NCBI GenBank assembly: GCA_038136035.1
Contig: JAYPYV010000010.1
Span: forward strand, 15,690-79,689
Length of the DNA: 64,000 bases
DNA from: UBA9926 sp023261215
GTDB lineage: Bacteria; Pseudomonadota; Gammaproteobacteria; Pseudomonadales; Azotimanducaceae
Reading direction: 5' to 3'
The notes under the pieces were generated by a model. The model worked only from the letters and a program-made list of their open reading frames with translations. It ran no database searches and was not told where the DNA came from. Shown here piece by piece: positions 17,469 to 26,295 of the stretch (position 1 is the stretch's first letter; each line of letters starts with the position of its first letter). Made by a program: the position numbers and the translations under genes.

Positions 17469-17664
17469 GTTCGAGTTGGGTGTCGATTTGAGATGAGACG
17501 CGAAATAGCAAGCGATTCGAATACCTAGGGGCCCCCGGGCGGGAAACCGGGTTTGCGCGTTCGAAGCAAGGGTTGAGGGCTCTTCAACTTGCCGTTCTCG
17601 AGATGAGAATGCATGAGCCCAGGCGACTTTTAATTGGATGACCGAAACAGGACAACTTGATCTC
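17469..17664. other. Spacer with GC-rich inverted repeat
   Basis: About 196 bp. It holds a GC-rich cluster at roughly 17527-17560 with CCCGG...CCGGG arms. It could end the upstream operon but has no U-tract, and it does not fold as a tRNA. Confidence 0.35.
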
Positions 17665-18327
17665 ATGACGCAATTATCCAAACACCATCGAGCGGCGCTT
17701 AACGCCATGGGGATTGATATTTGGCGTCAGCGAGGCCGGAACGCTGGCTTGCCAGCCGTATCCTCGGTTGAGGCAGACGATTTGCCTTCGCCGCCACACG
17801 TTATAGAACCCCAGGCATCCGAACTGCTAGCCGAACCATCGGCGCTTGTACCTCACGCGACTCGGCCTGAAGTTGGGCGCGAGACACTCAGCCCGAATCT
17901 CCGTTGGTCCGTTCGAGACTATCGAACGTTGCTCGTGGTGATCGTCAACGAAGCGAGCGCTGAAGGTGAGGCGTTAGAAGCGTTCGCAGATGACGTGGCT
18001 CGAGCCTACAACGGGGTAGAGCTCACCCCCACCCGTTTCTCAGTCCCGCTCGATGCGGAGACTGATCAGTTTCAAAGTCTTGCAGAGGCCCTTCGGAGAA
18101 GTTCATCTCGGGTCGCTTTGTTGCTCGGAGGTGAATCGCTCAAGCAAGATCAATTAGCGGATCTGGGGTTGTTTTTGCGGACGCACGCAGAGCCGCAAGC
18201 CCACACGCAAGATGGCGCTCGAGCTGAGCAGAGGGTCTGGATTCCATGTGGTTTCTCCTCAGAATCTCCGCAACAACTATCGATGAAGCGCAGACTTTGG
18301 TTAGAGCTCTCAAGGGCGGGGCGTTAG
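17665..18327 (+). CDS. HolD-like protein (DNA polymerase III psi), divergent
   Basis: About 220 residues from the ATG at 17665, the internal methionine before SKHHRAALNAMGIDIWRQR. That N-terminal stretch resembles the conserved start of HolD (psi), which in E. coli tethers the clamp-loader to chi and SSB. The rest is low-conservation, with a Pro/Glu-rich linker near residues 30-75. Gene order supports the call: here it precedes rimI and prfC, as in E. coli holD-rimI-yjjG-prfC. An ATG at 17638 is an alternative start. The sequence match itself is weak, so the name rests largely on synteny; holC, the partner, is elsewhere in the window. Confidence 0.55.
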   Translation: MTQLSKHHRAALNAMGIDIWRQRGRNAGLPAVSSVEADDLPSPPHVIEPQASELLAEPSALVPHATRPEVGRETLSPNLRWSVRDYRTLLVVIVNEASAEGEALEAFADDVARAYNGVELTPTRFSVPLDAETDQFQSLAEALRRSSSRVALLLGGESLKQDQLADLGLFLRTHAEPQAHTQDGARAEQRVWIPCGFSSESPQQLSMKRRLWLELSRAGR

Positions 18328-18329
18328 CG

Positions 18330-18785
18330 TTGTCACCATCCTTGCTGATCCGCGAGATGCGCCATATCGACTTACCTTATGTGATGGGCAATGAGAACGC
18401 GGCCTACGACTACCCTTGGACATTAAATATCATGCGAGGCAGTTTGAACGGCGCTGATGCATGTGAGGTGTTGGAGTTGGAGGGGCGCATCATCGGGCAC
18501 TGCGTTGTGAAAATGATTTTGGACGAAGCCCATTTATTGAATCTTTGTGTGCACCCGGCCCAGCAGGGCCAAGGGCTGGGACGTCTAGCGCTAGACGCCG
18601 CTCTAAAAAAGGCCAGCCAGCGGTCGGCGACGGTGATGTTTTTGGAAGTGCGGGATTCTAACCAATCCGCAAGAGCACTCTACGATTCGGTAGGGTTCAA
18701 TGAGATCGGTGTTCGAAGGGGTTATTACCCAGCTCCGAGCGGTCGCGAGGATGCTGTGGTGATGGCGAAGCATCTGAAAATATGA
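18330..18785 (+). CDS. rimI: Ribosomal protein S18-alanine N-acetyltransferase
   Basis: A GNAT acetyltransferase of about 151 residues, RimI family, that acetylates the N-terminus of ribosomal protein S18. The acetyl-CoA-binding motif is visible as VHPAQQGQGLGRLAL (Q-x-x-G-x-G), preceded by HLLNLCVHP and followed by FLEVRDSNQSARALYDSVGFNEIGVRRGYY, the RimI C-terminal pattern. The frame extends into the upstream gene. I place the start at the TTG at 18330, directly after its stop; an ATG at 18357 is an alternative. The holD-like/rimI/prfC order matches E. coli. Confidence 0.85.
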   Translation: MSPSLLIREMRHIDLPYVMGNENAAYDYPWTLNIMRGSLNGADACEVLELEGRIIGHCVVKMILDEAHLLNLCVHPAQQGQGLGRLALDAALKKASQRSATVMFLEVRDSNQSARALYDSVGFNEIGVRRGYYPAPSGREDAVVMAKHLKI

Positions 18786-18803
18786 GGTCAGAGATGAAGC
18801 CTG

Positions 18804-18809
18804 TATAAT
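18804..18809 (+). promoter_or_regulatory. prfC -10 element candidate
   Basis: A perfect TATAAT followed by a GC-rich discriminator (GCCGGCC), 29 bp upstream of the prfC ATG. No good -35 hexamer lies 16-18 bp upstream, so it may be a weak or activator-dependent promoter. Confidence 0.5.
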
Positions 18810-18838
18810 GCCGGCCGCTCAGTTTTGTGGAACCCATC

Positions 18839-20407
18839 ATGTCTCAATCAGAGATGGCGAGGCGGCGAACCTTCGCCATCATTTCACATCCCGACGCCGG
18901 TAAGACAACGATTACGGAGAAGCTGCTCCTTTGGGGTAAGGCAATTCAGGTCGCTGGAACGGTGAAGGGCAAGAAATCTGATCGTTATGCGACGAGTGAT
19001 TGGATGTCGCTGGAAAAAGAGCGCGGGATATCAGTCACCACGTCCGTCATGCAGTTCCCTTACGGGGATTGCGTGGTGAACTTGCTTGACACACCCGGGC
19101 ACGAAGATTTCTCCGAAGACACCTATCGTACGCTCACCGCGGTCGATTCCGTGCTGATGGTCATTGACGGCGCTAAGGGTGTTGAAGACAGAACAATAAA
19201 GTTGATGGAAGTCTGCCGTCTTCGGGACACACCAATCTTGACCTTTATCAACAAGCTCGATCGTGAGATCAGAGATCCGATCGAAGTGTTGGATGAAATA
19301 GAACGGATTTTGAATATTGGTTGTGCGCCCATCACCTGGCCGATTGGCATGGGGGCGGAATTCAAGGGGGTTTATCACCTCTACGAGGATCGAATCTACT
19401 GCTTTGCGGGTAAAGACCAACTTGAAACCCCTGTGATCGATGGGCTGATGAGTGATGATGCTAAGGCCTATCTCGCGGCCAGCTGGCAGGATTTTGTCGA
19501 TGAGGTGGAGCTCGTAAGAGGCGCCTCGCACGAATTCGATCAATCGCTCTATCTAGAGGGTCAACTCACACCGGTTTACTTTGGCTCGGCGTTGAGAAAC
19601 TTTGGCGTCATGGAAATGTTAGACGGATTCGTCGACATTTCGCCTGCCCCCCAAGCGCGATCAACCAACGAGGGCATGATCACACCTGAGGATCAGGAGT
19701 TTTCTGGGTTCGTCTTCAAAATCCAGGCCAATATGGATCCGAAACACCGAGACCGAATCGCTTTCCTGCGGGTATGTTCGGGGCGGTACGAGCAGGGCAT
19801 GAAGATGCACCACGTTCGAATCGGCAAGGACGTGAAGGTGTCAGATGCGGTGACGTTTTTAGCGGGCGAGCGTGCAGCAACTGGCATTGCGCATGCGGGT
19901 GACATCATTGGTTTGCATAACCATGGGACCATTCAAATCGGTGACACCTTCACCGGCGGGCGGAAGGTGCGCTATACCGGCGTGCCACACTTCGCACCGG
20001 AATTGTTTCGGAGAGTCAGACTCAAAGATCCGCTGAAAAGTAAGCAATTGAAGCAAGGGTTAACCCAGCTCTCTGAGGAGGGCGCAACGCAGCTCTTCAT
20101 GCCGCTGACGTCGAATGATTTGATTCTCGGTGCGGTGGGCGTATTGCAGTTCGACGTGGTGGTTTATCGCTTACTTGATGAGTACAAAGTGGATTGCGCG
20201 TATGAGCCTATTTCAGTTGCAACCGCGCGTTGGATCGAATGCAGTGACACAAAGATTCTGGGTGAATTTAAGCGGAAAGCCGACGCGAACCTGGCACTCG
20301 ATGGCGGCGGTCATTTAACCTATCTTGCGCCCTCGAGAGTGAACCTCTCGCTGATGGAAGAGCGATGGCCCGATATTGAGTTCCGTGCGACGCGAGAAAT
20401 TACCTAG
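18839..20407 (+). CDS. prfC: Peptide chain release factor 3
   Basis: A 522-residue translational GTPase that recycles RF1/RF2 after termination. G1 is SHPDAGKTT near residue 17, the switch region is KERGISVTTSVMQF near residue 62, G3 is DTPGHEDFSEDTY near residue 85, and G4 is NKLDRE near residue 137. These and the length match RF3 rather than EF-G. The ATG at 18839 is chosen over an upstream in-frame GTG at 18827 because the conserved RF3 N-terminus begins MSQSEMARRRTFAIISHPDAG. Its stop overlaps the convergent fabY stop by three bases. Confidence 0.95.
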   Translation: MSQSEMARRRTFAIISHPDAGKTTITEKLLLWGKAIQVAGTVKGKKSDRYATSDWMSLEKERGISVTTSVMQFPYGDCVVNLLDTPGHEDFSEDTYRTLTAVDSVLMVIDGAKGVEDRTIKLMEVCRLRDTPILTFINKLDREIRDPIEVLDEIERILNIGCAPITWPIGMGAEFKGVYHLYEDRIYCFAGKDQLETPVIDGLMSDDAKAYLAASWQDFVDEVELVRGASHEFDQSLYLEGQLTPVYFGSALRNFGVMEMLDGFVDISPAPQARSTNEGMITPEDQEFSGFVFKIQANMDPKHRDRIAFLRVCSGRYEQGMKMHHVRIGKDVKVSDAVTFLAGERAATGIAHAGDIIGLHNHGTIQIGDTFTGGRKVRYTGVPHFAPELFRRVRLKDPLKSKQLKQGLTQLSEEGATQLFMPLTSNDLILGAVGVLQFDVVVYRLLDEYKVDCAYEPISVATARWIECSDTKILGEFKRKADANLALDGGGHLTYLAPSRVNLSLMEERWPDIEFRATREIT

Positions 20408-22242
20408 AGCATGTCCTCGAACGGCGTCTTGATCGCGAGGTTAATGGGCTGATCCAGCCCCGGGATGCTTATTTCGTTCTCGCTGATCGTCAGCGCGGGG
20501 CCCTCGATGACGCCTTCGCCAAATCGATAGATCAGCTCGGTCTTACCTTCGATACAGTCTTCATCGTACTGCCTTGTGTGCTCCGCGACCGCCTCATGGG
20601 CCTTGGCATGGGCCACCAACGCCGCTTTGCCATGGCGTTTTTCGAGCATCGCTCGAGTCACAGCGGGGGAAAGCAAGGCAGCCGTTGCATTATTGCCGCC
20701 GAATCCTTTGGAATTGATCAGGGCTGCCTGCATGCGATCTGGCGCATCGACGTAATGTGACAGTAAGAAATTGAGGTGATCTTGATGGACGTCGTCGGCG
20801 ATGCGTTCCGAGGTCACAATGCCGGGAATAATCCCGTCCTGCCACACACCCAGCGAGGCAATGATTTGATCGCCAGAGGCGCAAGCGAGGGAATGCCCTA
20901 GGTAGGCTTTGATGGCCGCAACCGGCCAATGGTCAATGCCAAAGGCACTGGCCATGGCGTCGAAAATGTGCGACTCCGTGACGCGATTTTGAGGGGTGCC
21001 GGTCCCGTGCGCCTGCATATAGGTTCTATCTTTGAGCGCTTTCTCACCCAGGATGGCTTTTACTGCGCCCATGGCTTTGCCTACCGTCAGATAGTTGCCG
21101 ATCCCTGGGCCAGGAATTGATTTCTTGTACCCGTCTGCGTTCACGAAAACATCCGCAACGCCACTGTAGATATGGGCGCCGAGTTCGAGCGCCAGCTCAT
21201 CATCGAACAGAATCACGAATTGGGATGCTTCAGCCAGCGTGAAGCCGCAGTTTTCGGCGAAAGGTCGGCAGGCACGTCGATGATCGAGTGTGGTACCGCC
21301 ATCGAGTTTCATGAGCGCCTCATCCTCGGCCAGCGCGCCCATGGTCCGATAACCCTCAATAATTTCTGGCGTGAGTGGCGCCTCGCTGGAACCAATCACC
21401 GCGACTCGGTAACGCCCTGATCGGATGTCATCCATGCCTTGGCGAAGGTTGTAAAGGAACGTGGCACAAGCGCCCACATTGGCGCCGGTGGCACCGACGC
21501 TACCAATGACATAAGCGTTGACGAAGTCCGCGGTCATCTCGGCAAGACCCAGCGGGCAGTTCTTGGCGCTGACTCGCTTACCCAACAGTGCAGATTGCAG
21601 CATGCCGCCAGAGCCATTGAAGTCAAGCTGACCCATGGCGCTGCTGGCGTACACCGCGATCTGATCGCCGGGGACTCGCTGCCTGACTGTCTCCCAGGGT
21701 ATGCCTAGGGACAAGATGGCGTCAGATGCACCATAAACTGTGAGTTGAAGGCCTCGAGGATGACTCCGACTTTGGTAGAGACGCTCGGGGTTGAATCCAG
21801 TCGGCAGTTGCCCCGCAGCATTCACTTTCGAGTCTCTGAAATCCGGGAAAAAGACCTCGGTGGATGCGGTGGTCGTTACGGTAACCATGCCAGGCGCGGT
21901 CTCTTGTATCGACCAAGATTCAGGCATCTGATCGGGCAGCTGGTTCTTCTTCAAGGTGAAAGTTAGCGGCGTTGAGCTGTCAGCCGTGAGATGCGCTTGG
22001 CGATTTGCTCGATATTTGTCTGGATCAAAAAGCGTGTGCTCGAGTTGCCGGATGAGGGTTCTCGAGAGGGCGTCCTCTTCACTGGCTTCAATGCCCATCA
22101 AGGCGCCTAGGGAACGCACCGTGTTGGCCTTGGCTTGATCGTCTAGCGCGTCGAATACCATCCGACGGTAGCCGTGATGACCAGAGCTTCGACCCGCAGG
22201 GTTGATTCCCCCAAAACCGACAACGACAGGGAAGCGCGTCAC
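20404..22242 (-). CDS. fabY: Beta-ketoacyl-ACP synthase I, FabY type
   Basis: A 612-residue ketosynthase of the FabY family, described in Pseudomonas aeruginosa (PA5174) as the enzyme condensing acetyl-CoA with malonyl-ACP to start fatty-acid synthesis. The long N-terminal region VGFGGINPAGRSSGHHGYRRM is typical. The active-site Cys lies in GANVGACATFLYN, and the two His in MQAHGTGTPQNRV and YLGHSLACASG. It begins with GTG at 22242 and lies downstream of the thiolase on the same strand (64 bp gap). Length and N-terminal domain separate it from FabB/FabF (about 410 residues). Confidence 0.85.
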   Translation of the reverse strand: MTRFPVVVGFGGINPAGRSSGHHGYRRMVFDALDDQAKANTVRSLGALMGIEASEEDALSRTLIRQLEHTLFDPDKYRANRQAHLTADSSTPLTFTLKKNQLPDQMPESWSIQETAPGMVTVTTTASTEVFFPDFRDSKVNAAGQLPTGFNPERLYQSRSHPRGLQLTVYGASDAILSLGIPWETVRQRVPGDQIAVYASSAMGQLDFNGSGGMLQSALLGKRVSAKNCPLGLAEMTADFVNAYVIGSVGATGANVGACATFLYNLRQGMDDIRSGRYRVAVIGSSEAPLTPEIIEGYRTMGALAEDEALMKLDGGTTLDHRRACRPFAENCGFTLAEASQFVILFDDELALELGAHIYSGVADVFVNADGYKKSIPGPGIGNYLTVGKAMGAVKAILGEKALKDRTYMQAHGTGTPQNRVTESHIFDAMASAFGIDHWPVAAIKAYLGHSLACASGDQIIASLGVWQDGIIPGIVTSERIADDVHQDHLNFLLSHYVDAPDRMQAALINSKGFGGNNATAALLSPAVTRAMLEKRHGKAALVAHAKAHEAVAEHTRQYDEDCIEGKTELIYRFGEGVIEGPALTISENEISIPGLDQPINLAIKTPFEDML

Positions 22243-22306
22243 GGGATCAGCACGCTCTGATGGGGATCGAACACATTGCTGTAATAGGCAGCCATAGGCA
22301 TGGGAC

Positions 22307-23485
22307 TCACACCAGTTCTACCGCCACGGCTGTCGCTTCACCACCGCCGATACACAGCGAGGCGATGCCACGCTTCAATCCTTTCAGCTTTAATGCGTGA
22401 ACCAGCGACACAATGATTCGAGAGCCTGTGGATCCAATCGGGTGGCCCTGGGCGCACGCGCCGCCGTGAATGTTGACGCGATCAGGATCCAGGCCAACCT
22501 CTTTAATAGCAAGCATCGTGACCATGGCAAAGGCTTCATTGATCTCGAAGAGGTCGACATCGTCTGCCTGCCATTCAAGACGGTGCATCAGGTTTTTGAT
22601 GGCATCAATCGGTGCGAGCGTGAATTCCGAAGGGTGTCGCGAGTGAGTCGTATGACCGAGAATTTTTGCGATAGGCTTCAGACCTTTGTCGTTGACGGCC
22701 TGTTCACTCGCCAGCACGAGCGCGGAGGCACCGTCCGAAATAGAGCTGGAATTCGCCGCAGTGACAGTGCCATCTGGCTTAAATGCCGGCCTCAGCTGAG
22801 GAATCTTCTCGAGATTTGCGTTACCTGGTTGCTCATCGGTATCGATCGTGATCTCACCCTGACGCATTTTCACCGTTACTGGGGCTATTTCGGCCCGTAA
22901 GGCGCCAGAGGCAATCGCCGCATTCGCTTTGGTTAAAGAGCCAATGGCATAGTCGTCCATGGCTTCACGCGTTAATTGATACTGGTCGGCCACATCCTGT
23001 GCAAATGCGCCCATCAAGCGCCCTGTTTTGGCGTCTTCCAGTCCATCGGTGAACATACAGTCCTGCAATTCGCCGTGACCCATGCGTAAGCCGCCGCGCG
23101 CTTTCGGTAGCAGATAGGGCGCATTGCTCATGCTTTCCATGCCCCCGGCCACCATGATCTCGTTGGTCCCAGCTTTGATGAGATCGTGGGCCAGCATGAC
23201 GGACTTCATGCCTGAACCACACAATTTGTTAATGGTTGTCGCGCCCACGCTGTCCGGGATGCCGGCGTCTATGGCGGCTTGCCTCGCAGGACCTTGCCTC
23301 AGGCCGGAGGGTAGCACGCAGCCCATGATCACTTCGTCGACATCAGCACCGTTCACTTTGGCTTTGTCCAAGGCCGCTCGAATGGCCACTTCGCCAAGGT
23401 TGACGGCGGACAACGAGCTGAGCTCGCCCATTAATCCACCCATCGGGGTTCGAGCCCCATTAACAATGTAAACCGGTTCAGACAT
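22307..23485 (-). CDS. Acetyl-CoA C-acetyltransferase (thiolase)
   Basis: A 392-residue thiolase II. The acyl-accepting Cys is in TINKLCGSGMKSVMLA near residue 88, the second signature NIHGGACAQGHPIGSTGSRI is near residue 342, and the third, ASLCIGGGEATAVAVEL, is at the C-terminus. It makes or cleaves acetoacetyl-CoA or a longer beta-ketoacyl-CoA. The ATG at 23485 is preceded by GGGAA. The frame is open upstream to 23647, but that stretch lies in a non-coding region. Placed upstream of fabY and divergent from a MaoC hydratase, it fits acyl-CoA turnover. Confidence 0.93.
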   Translation of the reverse strand: MSEPVYIVNGARTPMGGLMGELSSLSAVNLGEVAIRAALDKAKVNGADVDEVIMGCVLPSGLRQGPARQAAIDAGIPDSVGATTINKLCGSGMKSVMLAHDLIKAGTNEIMVAGGMESMSNAPYLLPKARGGLRMGHGELQDCMFTDGLEDAKTGRLMGAFAQDVADQYQLTREAMDDYAIGSLTKANAAIASGALRAEIAPVTVKMRQGEITIDTDEQPGNANLEKIPQLRPAFKPDGTVTAANSSSISDGASALVLASEQAVNDKGLKPIAKILGHTTHSRHPSEFTLAPIDAIKNLMHRLEWQADDVDLFEINEAFAMVTMLAIKEVGLDPDRVNIHGGACAQGHPIGSTGSRIIVSLVHALKLKGLKRGIASLCIGGGEATAVAVELV

Positions 23486-24074
23486 GAAGGATTCCCGTGA
23501 AATGGTAGCGATGGTTAGGCTCGTGAGCGCGCACGAAGGATTTGGCGAAGGATAACGGAAGCCGCGTTTGCAGGCCAGTCGTCCAAAGGCTCTAAATGCC
23601 GCAAATGATAGAAAATCAGCACCCATTCGCTTGATCTCTGTCCGCAAGGGAGCAGGGGATTCGATTTAGGCTGTGATAAACTTCAGCGCTTTCCGGGTGA
23701 GACGAGTGCCCGCTGGCTGGGGAACGGCTGGGCCCTTGCCTTAGAGCGCGAGGGGTAGGTTGAGCCGAGTCGAGAGCGGAAAGTAAACGGCCTAGACCCG
23801 AGTAGTTGGGGTTGATTCGAGAATCGATTCGGCGGCGTCGATCCCTTGGCGCGGCGCTGGAAAACCCATCGTCAATGCGGGGTGGGTTGCGCATGACGCC
23901 CGTGGTGCTTGCAGGGCACCGAGATGAGCCGTGTCAGTACTGAGATACGCCTCGAAAAGCGCGTGTGGACGAACCGCGAGAACGTCGGCAGCGAAGGGTT
24001 TAGCCGAGAGACACCGTCCACAAACCATCGTTCCATTGAATGAATGACTCAACAAAAAGTAGGAGTAACGCAAG
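23486..24074. other. Divergent spacer between thiolase and MaoC gene
   Basis: 589 bp with no supported gene. Two minus-strand frames (23894-23616 and 24175-23792) look like chance. A GATTC-GA-GAATC short palindrome sits at 23814-23825 and a GGTGC...GCACC hairpin at about 23902-23918. I checked by eye for RNase P RNA, tmRNA and tRNA features and saw none. Both promoters probably lie here. Confidence 0.5.
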
Positions 24075-24557
24075 ATGTCTGAAAAAGCAGCCGCGGCATT
24101 AGAGATTTTCAAGAGTATCGAAGGCAAAGAGGAAGGCGTCGGCGAATGGTTTGAAGTGACGCAAGACCGCATCAACCTGTTTGCCGACGCAACGTTGGAT
24201 CATCAATTCATTCACATCGATCCAGAAAAGTCGGCAGAACTCTCGCCCTATAAAGTGACCATTGCTCACGGGTTCTTGACCTTGTCCCTGATCGTCCATT
24301 TGGGCAAGTCAGTGCCACAATTAAAGCCCGAAGCACTTGAAGGGGTCTTTATGGGCGTGAATTACGGGATGGATAAGGTGCGGTTCCCTGGCCCTGTGCC
24401 TGTCAATTCAAGGATTCGGGCTCGGCACACATTGCTCGAGGCGGAGTTGAAAGCGCCCAACACCATTCAGATTAAAAGAGAAGTCTCCGTCGAAATTGAT
24501 GGAGGATCAAAACCGGTGTGCGTTGCAGAGTCATTGACTCGGTTGATGTACGCCTAG
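24075..24557 (+). CDS. MaoC-family (R)-enoyl-CoA hydratase
   Basis: A 160-residue hot-dog-fold protein of the MaoC / (R)-specific enoyl-CoA hydratase family. The hydratase-2 motif is well kept: the catalytic Asp/His segment DATLDHQFIHIDPEKS near residue 38 and TIAHGFLTLSLI near residue 62. It would hydrate trans-2-enoyl-CoA to (R)-3-hydroxyacyl-CoA or act in NodN-like roles. AGGAG lies ten bases before the ATG. It is divergent from the thiolase gene. Confidence 0.88.
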   Translation: MSEKAAAALEIFKSIEGKEEGVGEWFEVTQDRINLFADATLDHQFIHIDPEKSAELSPYKVTIAHGFLTLSLIVHLGKSVPQLKPEALEGVFMGVNYGMDKVRFPGPVPVNSRIRARHTLLEAELKAPNTIQIKREVSVEIDGGSKPVCVAESLTRLMYA

Positions 24558-24691
24558 GCTGCCATAACTCGATCCTTGCTGGCCGGGGTCTCGTAACGCC
24601 GAGTGGCTGGCAGGGCTCGATTGAATCTTTTGATCAAGACAGGTTGTAAACAGCTCAAATCACCCGACGTGCCGACAAAGGAGTTAAGGCA

Positions 24692-26221
24692 TTGACCATC
24701 ACCATAAAGGAAGAGGACGTCATTCAGAGCGTCCAAGACGCGCTGCAATTTATTTCCTACTACCATCCGGTCGATTTCATCAAAGCGGTTCACTCGGCTT
24801 ACGAGCGAGAGGCCTCGTCCGCTGCCAAGGATGCGATGGCGCAAATTCTCATTAATTCCAGGATGTGTGCCGAAGGCCATCGACCCATTTGTCAGGACAC
24901 TGGGATCGTCAATGTGTTTGTTTCTGTGGGGATGAATGTGCGTTTCGAAACGACACAAAGCCTCGAGGATTTGATCAACGAGGGGGTTCGACGCGCGTAT
25001 CAATTGCCAGACAATGTCCTTAGGGCATCCGTTCTGGCAGATCCTGCAGGCGCGCGCAGGAATACCCAAGACAACACGCCGGCAGTGATTCATATGGAGC
25101 TCGTACCTGGGGACGAAGTTCATGTGCAGATCGCCGCGAAAGGCGGCGGCTCTGAAGCCAAATCAAAACTGGCGATGCTGAACCCCGCAGACTCCATTGT
25201 GGATTGGGTCGTTAAAACCGTGCCGACCATGGGTGCGGGCTGGTGCCCGCCGGGAATGCTTGGGATTGGCATTGGCGGTACCGCAGAGAAAGCGATGTTG
25301 CTCGCAAAACGCTCGCTGATGGACGATATCGATATTCAGGATTTAATTGAGCGTGGTCCAAGCAATCGAGTTGAGGCGTTGCGTCTCGAAATTTTCGAGA
25401 AGGTCAATGCACTGGGTATTGGCGCTCAGGGGCTGGGCGGATTGACCACCGTGCTAGATGTGAAAATTTTGGACTATCCAACCCACGCCGCCAATTTGCC
25501 CGTGGCGATGATTCCAAACTGCGCAGCGACCCGTCATGTGCATTTTAAGCTTGACGGGACTGGCCCTGCTGAACTGACGCCGCCATCGCTCGACGACTGG
25601 CCGGAAATCACATGGGAAGCTGGTGCTGGCGCGAGAAGAGTGAATTTAGACACGGTGACAGCGGACGACATTCGCACCTGGCAGCCAGGAGAAACGCTGC
25701 TGATCAGTGGCACGATGCTCACGGGTCGAGATGCAGCCCATAAAAAGATACGAGACTTGTTTGAGCGAGGCGAAACGCTGCCAGCGGGCGTCGACCTCAA
25801 AGGTAAGTTTATTTACTACGTGGGTCCTGTGGATCCCGTCGGTGATGAAGTGGTTGGGCCAGCGGGGCCGACCACATCGACACGAATGGATGGTTTCACC
25901 AGCATGATGCTGGAGAAAACAGGGCTGCTCGGCATGATCGGCAAGGCTGAGCGCGGGCCCCTCGCGATTGAGGCGATCAAGGCGCATGGTGCCGTGTATC
26001 TCATGGCGGTGGGTGGTGCCGCTTACCTCGTTTCAAAGGCGATTAAGAAAGCGAGCGTATTGGCGTTTCCCGAACTGGGGATGGAAGCCATTCATGAGTT
26101 CGTGGTGGAAGATATGCCGGTCACCGTTGCGGTGGACGCTCGAGGAGAGTCTGTGCACCAAACCGGGCCTCGGTTTTGGCAGGGGGAAATTGGTTTAATC
26201 CCTTTGTCTGATGCTGGATAA
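24692..26221 (+). CDS. fumA: Fumarate hydratase class I
   Basis: A 509-residue iron-sulfur fumarase interconverting fumarate and malate. Candidate cluster cysteines lie in RPICQDTGIVNVFV near residue 70, GWCPPGMLGIGIGGT near residue 188, and MIPNCAATRHVHF near residue 275. The C-terminal half carries VGPVDPVGDEVVGPAGPTTSTRMDG. It uses a TTG start at 24692, supported by AAAGGAG eight bases upstream. Class I enzymes are oxygen-sensitive; no class II fumC is in the window. It is encoded 74 bp before the giant carboxylase. Confidence 0.93.
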   Translation: MTITIKEEDVIQSVQDALQFISYYHPVDFIKAVHSAYEREASSAAKDAMAQILINSRMCAEGHRPICQDTGIVNVFVSVGMNVRFETTQSLEDLINEGVRRAYQLPDNVLRASVLADPAGARRNTQDNTPAVIHMELVPGDEVHVQIAAKGGGSEAKSKLAMLNPADSIVDWVVKTVPTMGAGWCPPGMLGIGIGGTAEKAMLLAKRSLMDDIDIQDLIERGPSNRVEALRLEIFEKVNALGIGAQGLGGLTTVLDVKILDYPTHAANLPVAMIPNCAATRHVHFKLDGTGPAELTPPSLDDWPEITWEAGAGARRVNLDTVTADDIRTWQPGETLLISGTMLTGRDAAHKKIRDLFERGETLPAGVDLKGKFIYYVGPVDPVGDEVVGPAGPTTSTRMDGFTSMMLEKTGLLGMIGKAERGPLAIEAIKAHGAVYLMAVGGAAYLVSKAIKKASVLAFPELGMEAIHEFVVEDMPVTVAVDARGESVHQTGPRFWQGEIGLIPLSDAG

Positions 26222-26295
26222 TTTGCGGTTCTGGAACGATAGCGGGTATCGGCTGTCGAATTCATTCAATGCGATCACGAATATAAATGAGGTAG

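Noticed and set aside
17527..17570. Possible tRNA or terminator in the GC-rich spacer before the HolD-like gene
   Set aside because: No cloverleaf can be drawn and no U-tract follows the stems.
23616..24175. Two minus-strand frames in the thiolase/MaoC spacer
   Set aside because: Low-complexity products with no family features and no start signals; one overlaps the MaoC gene.
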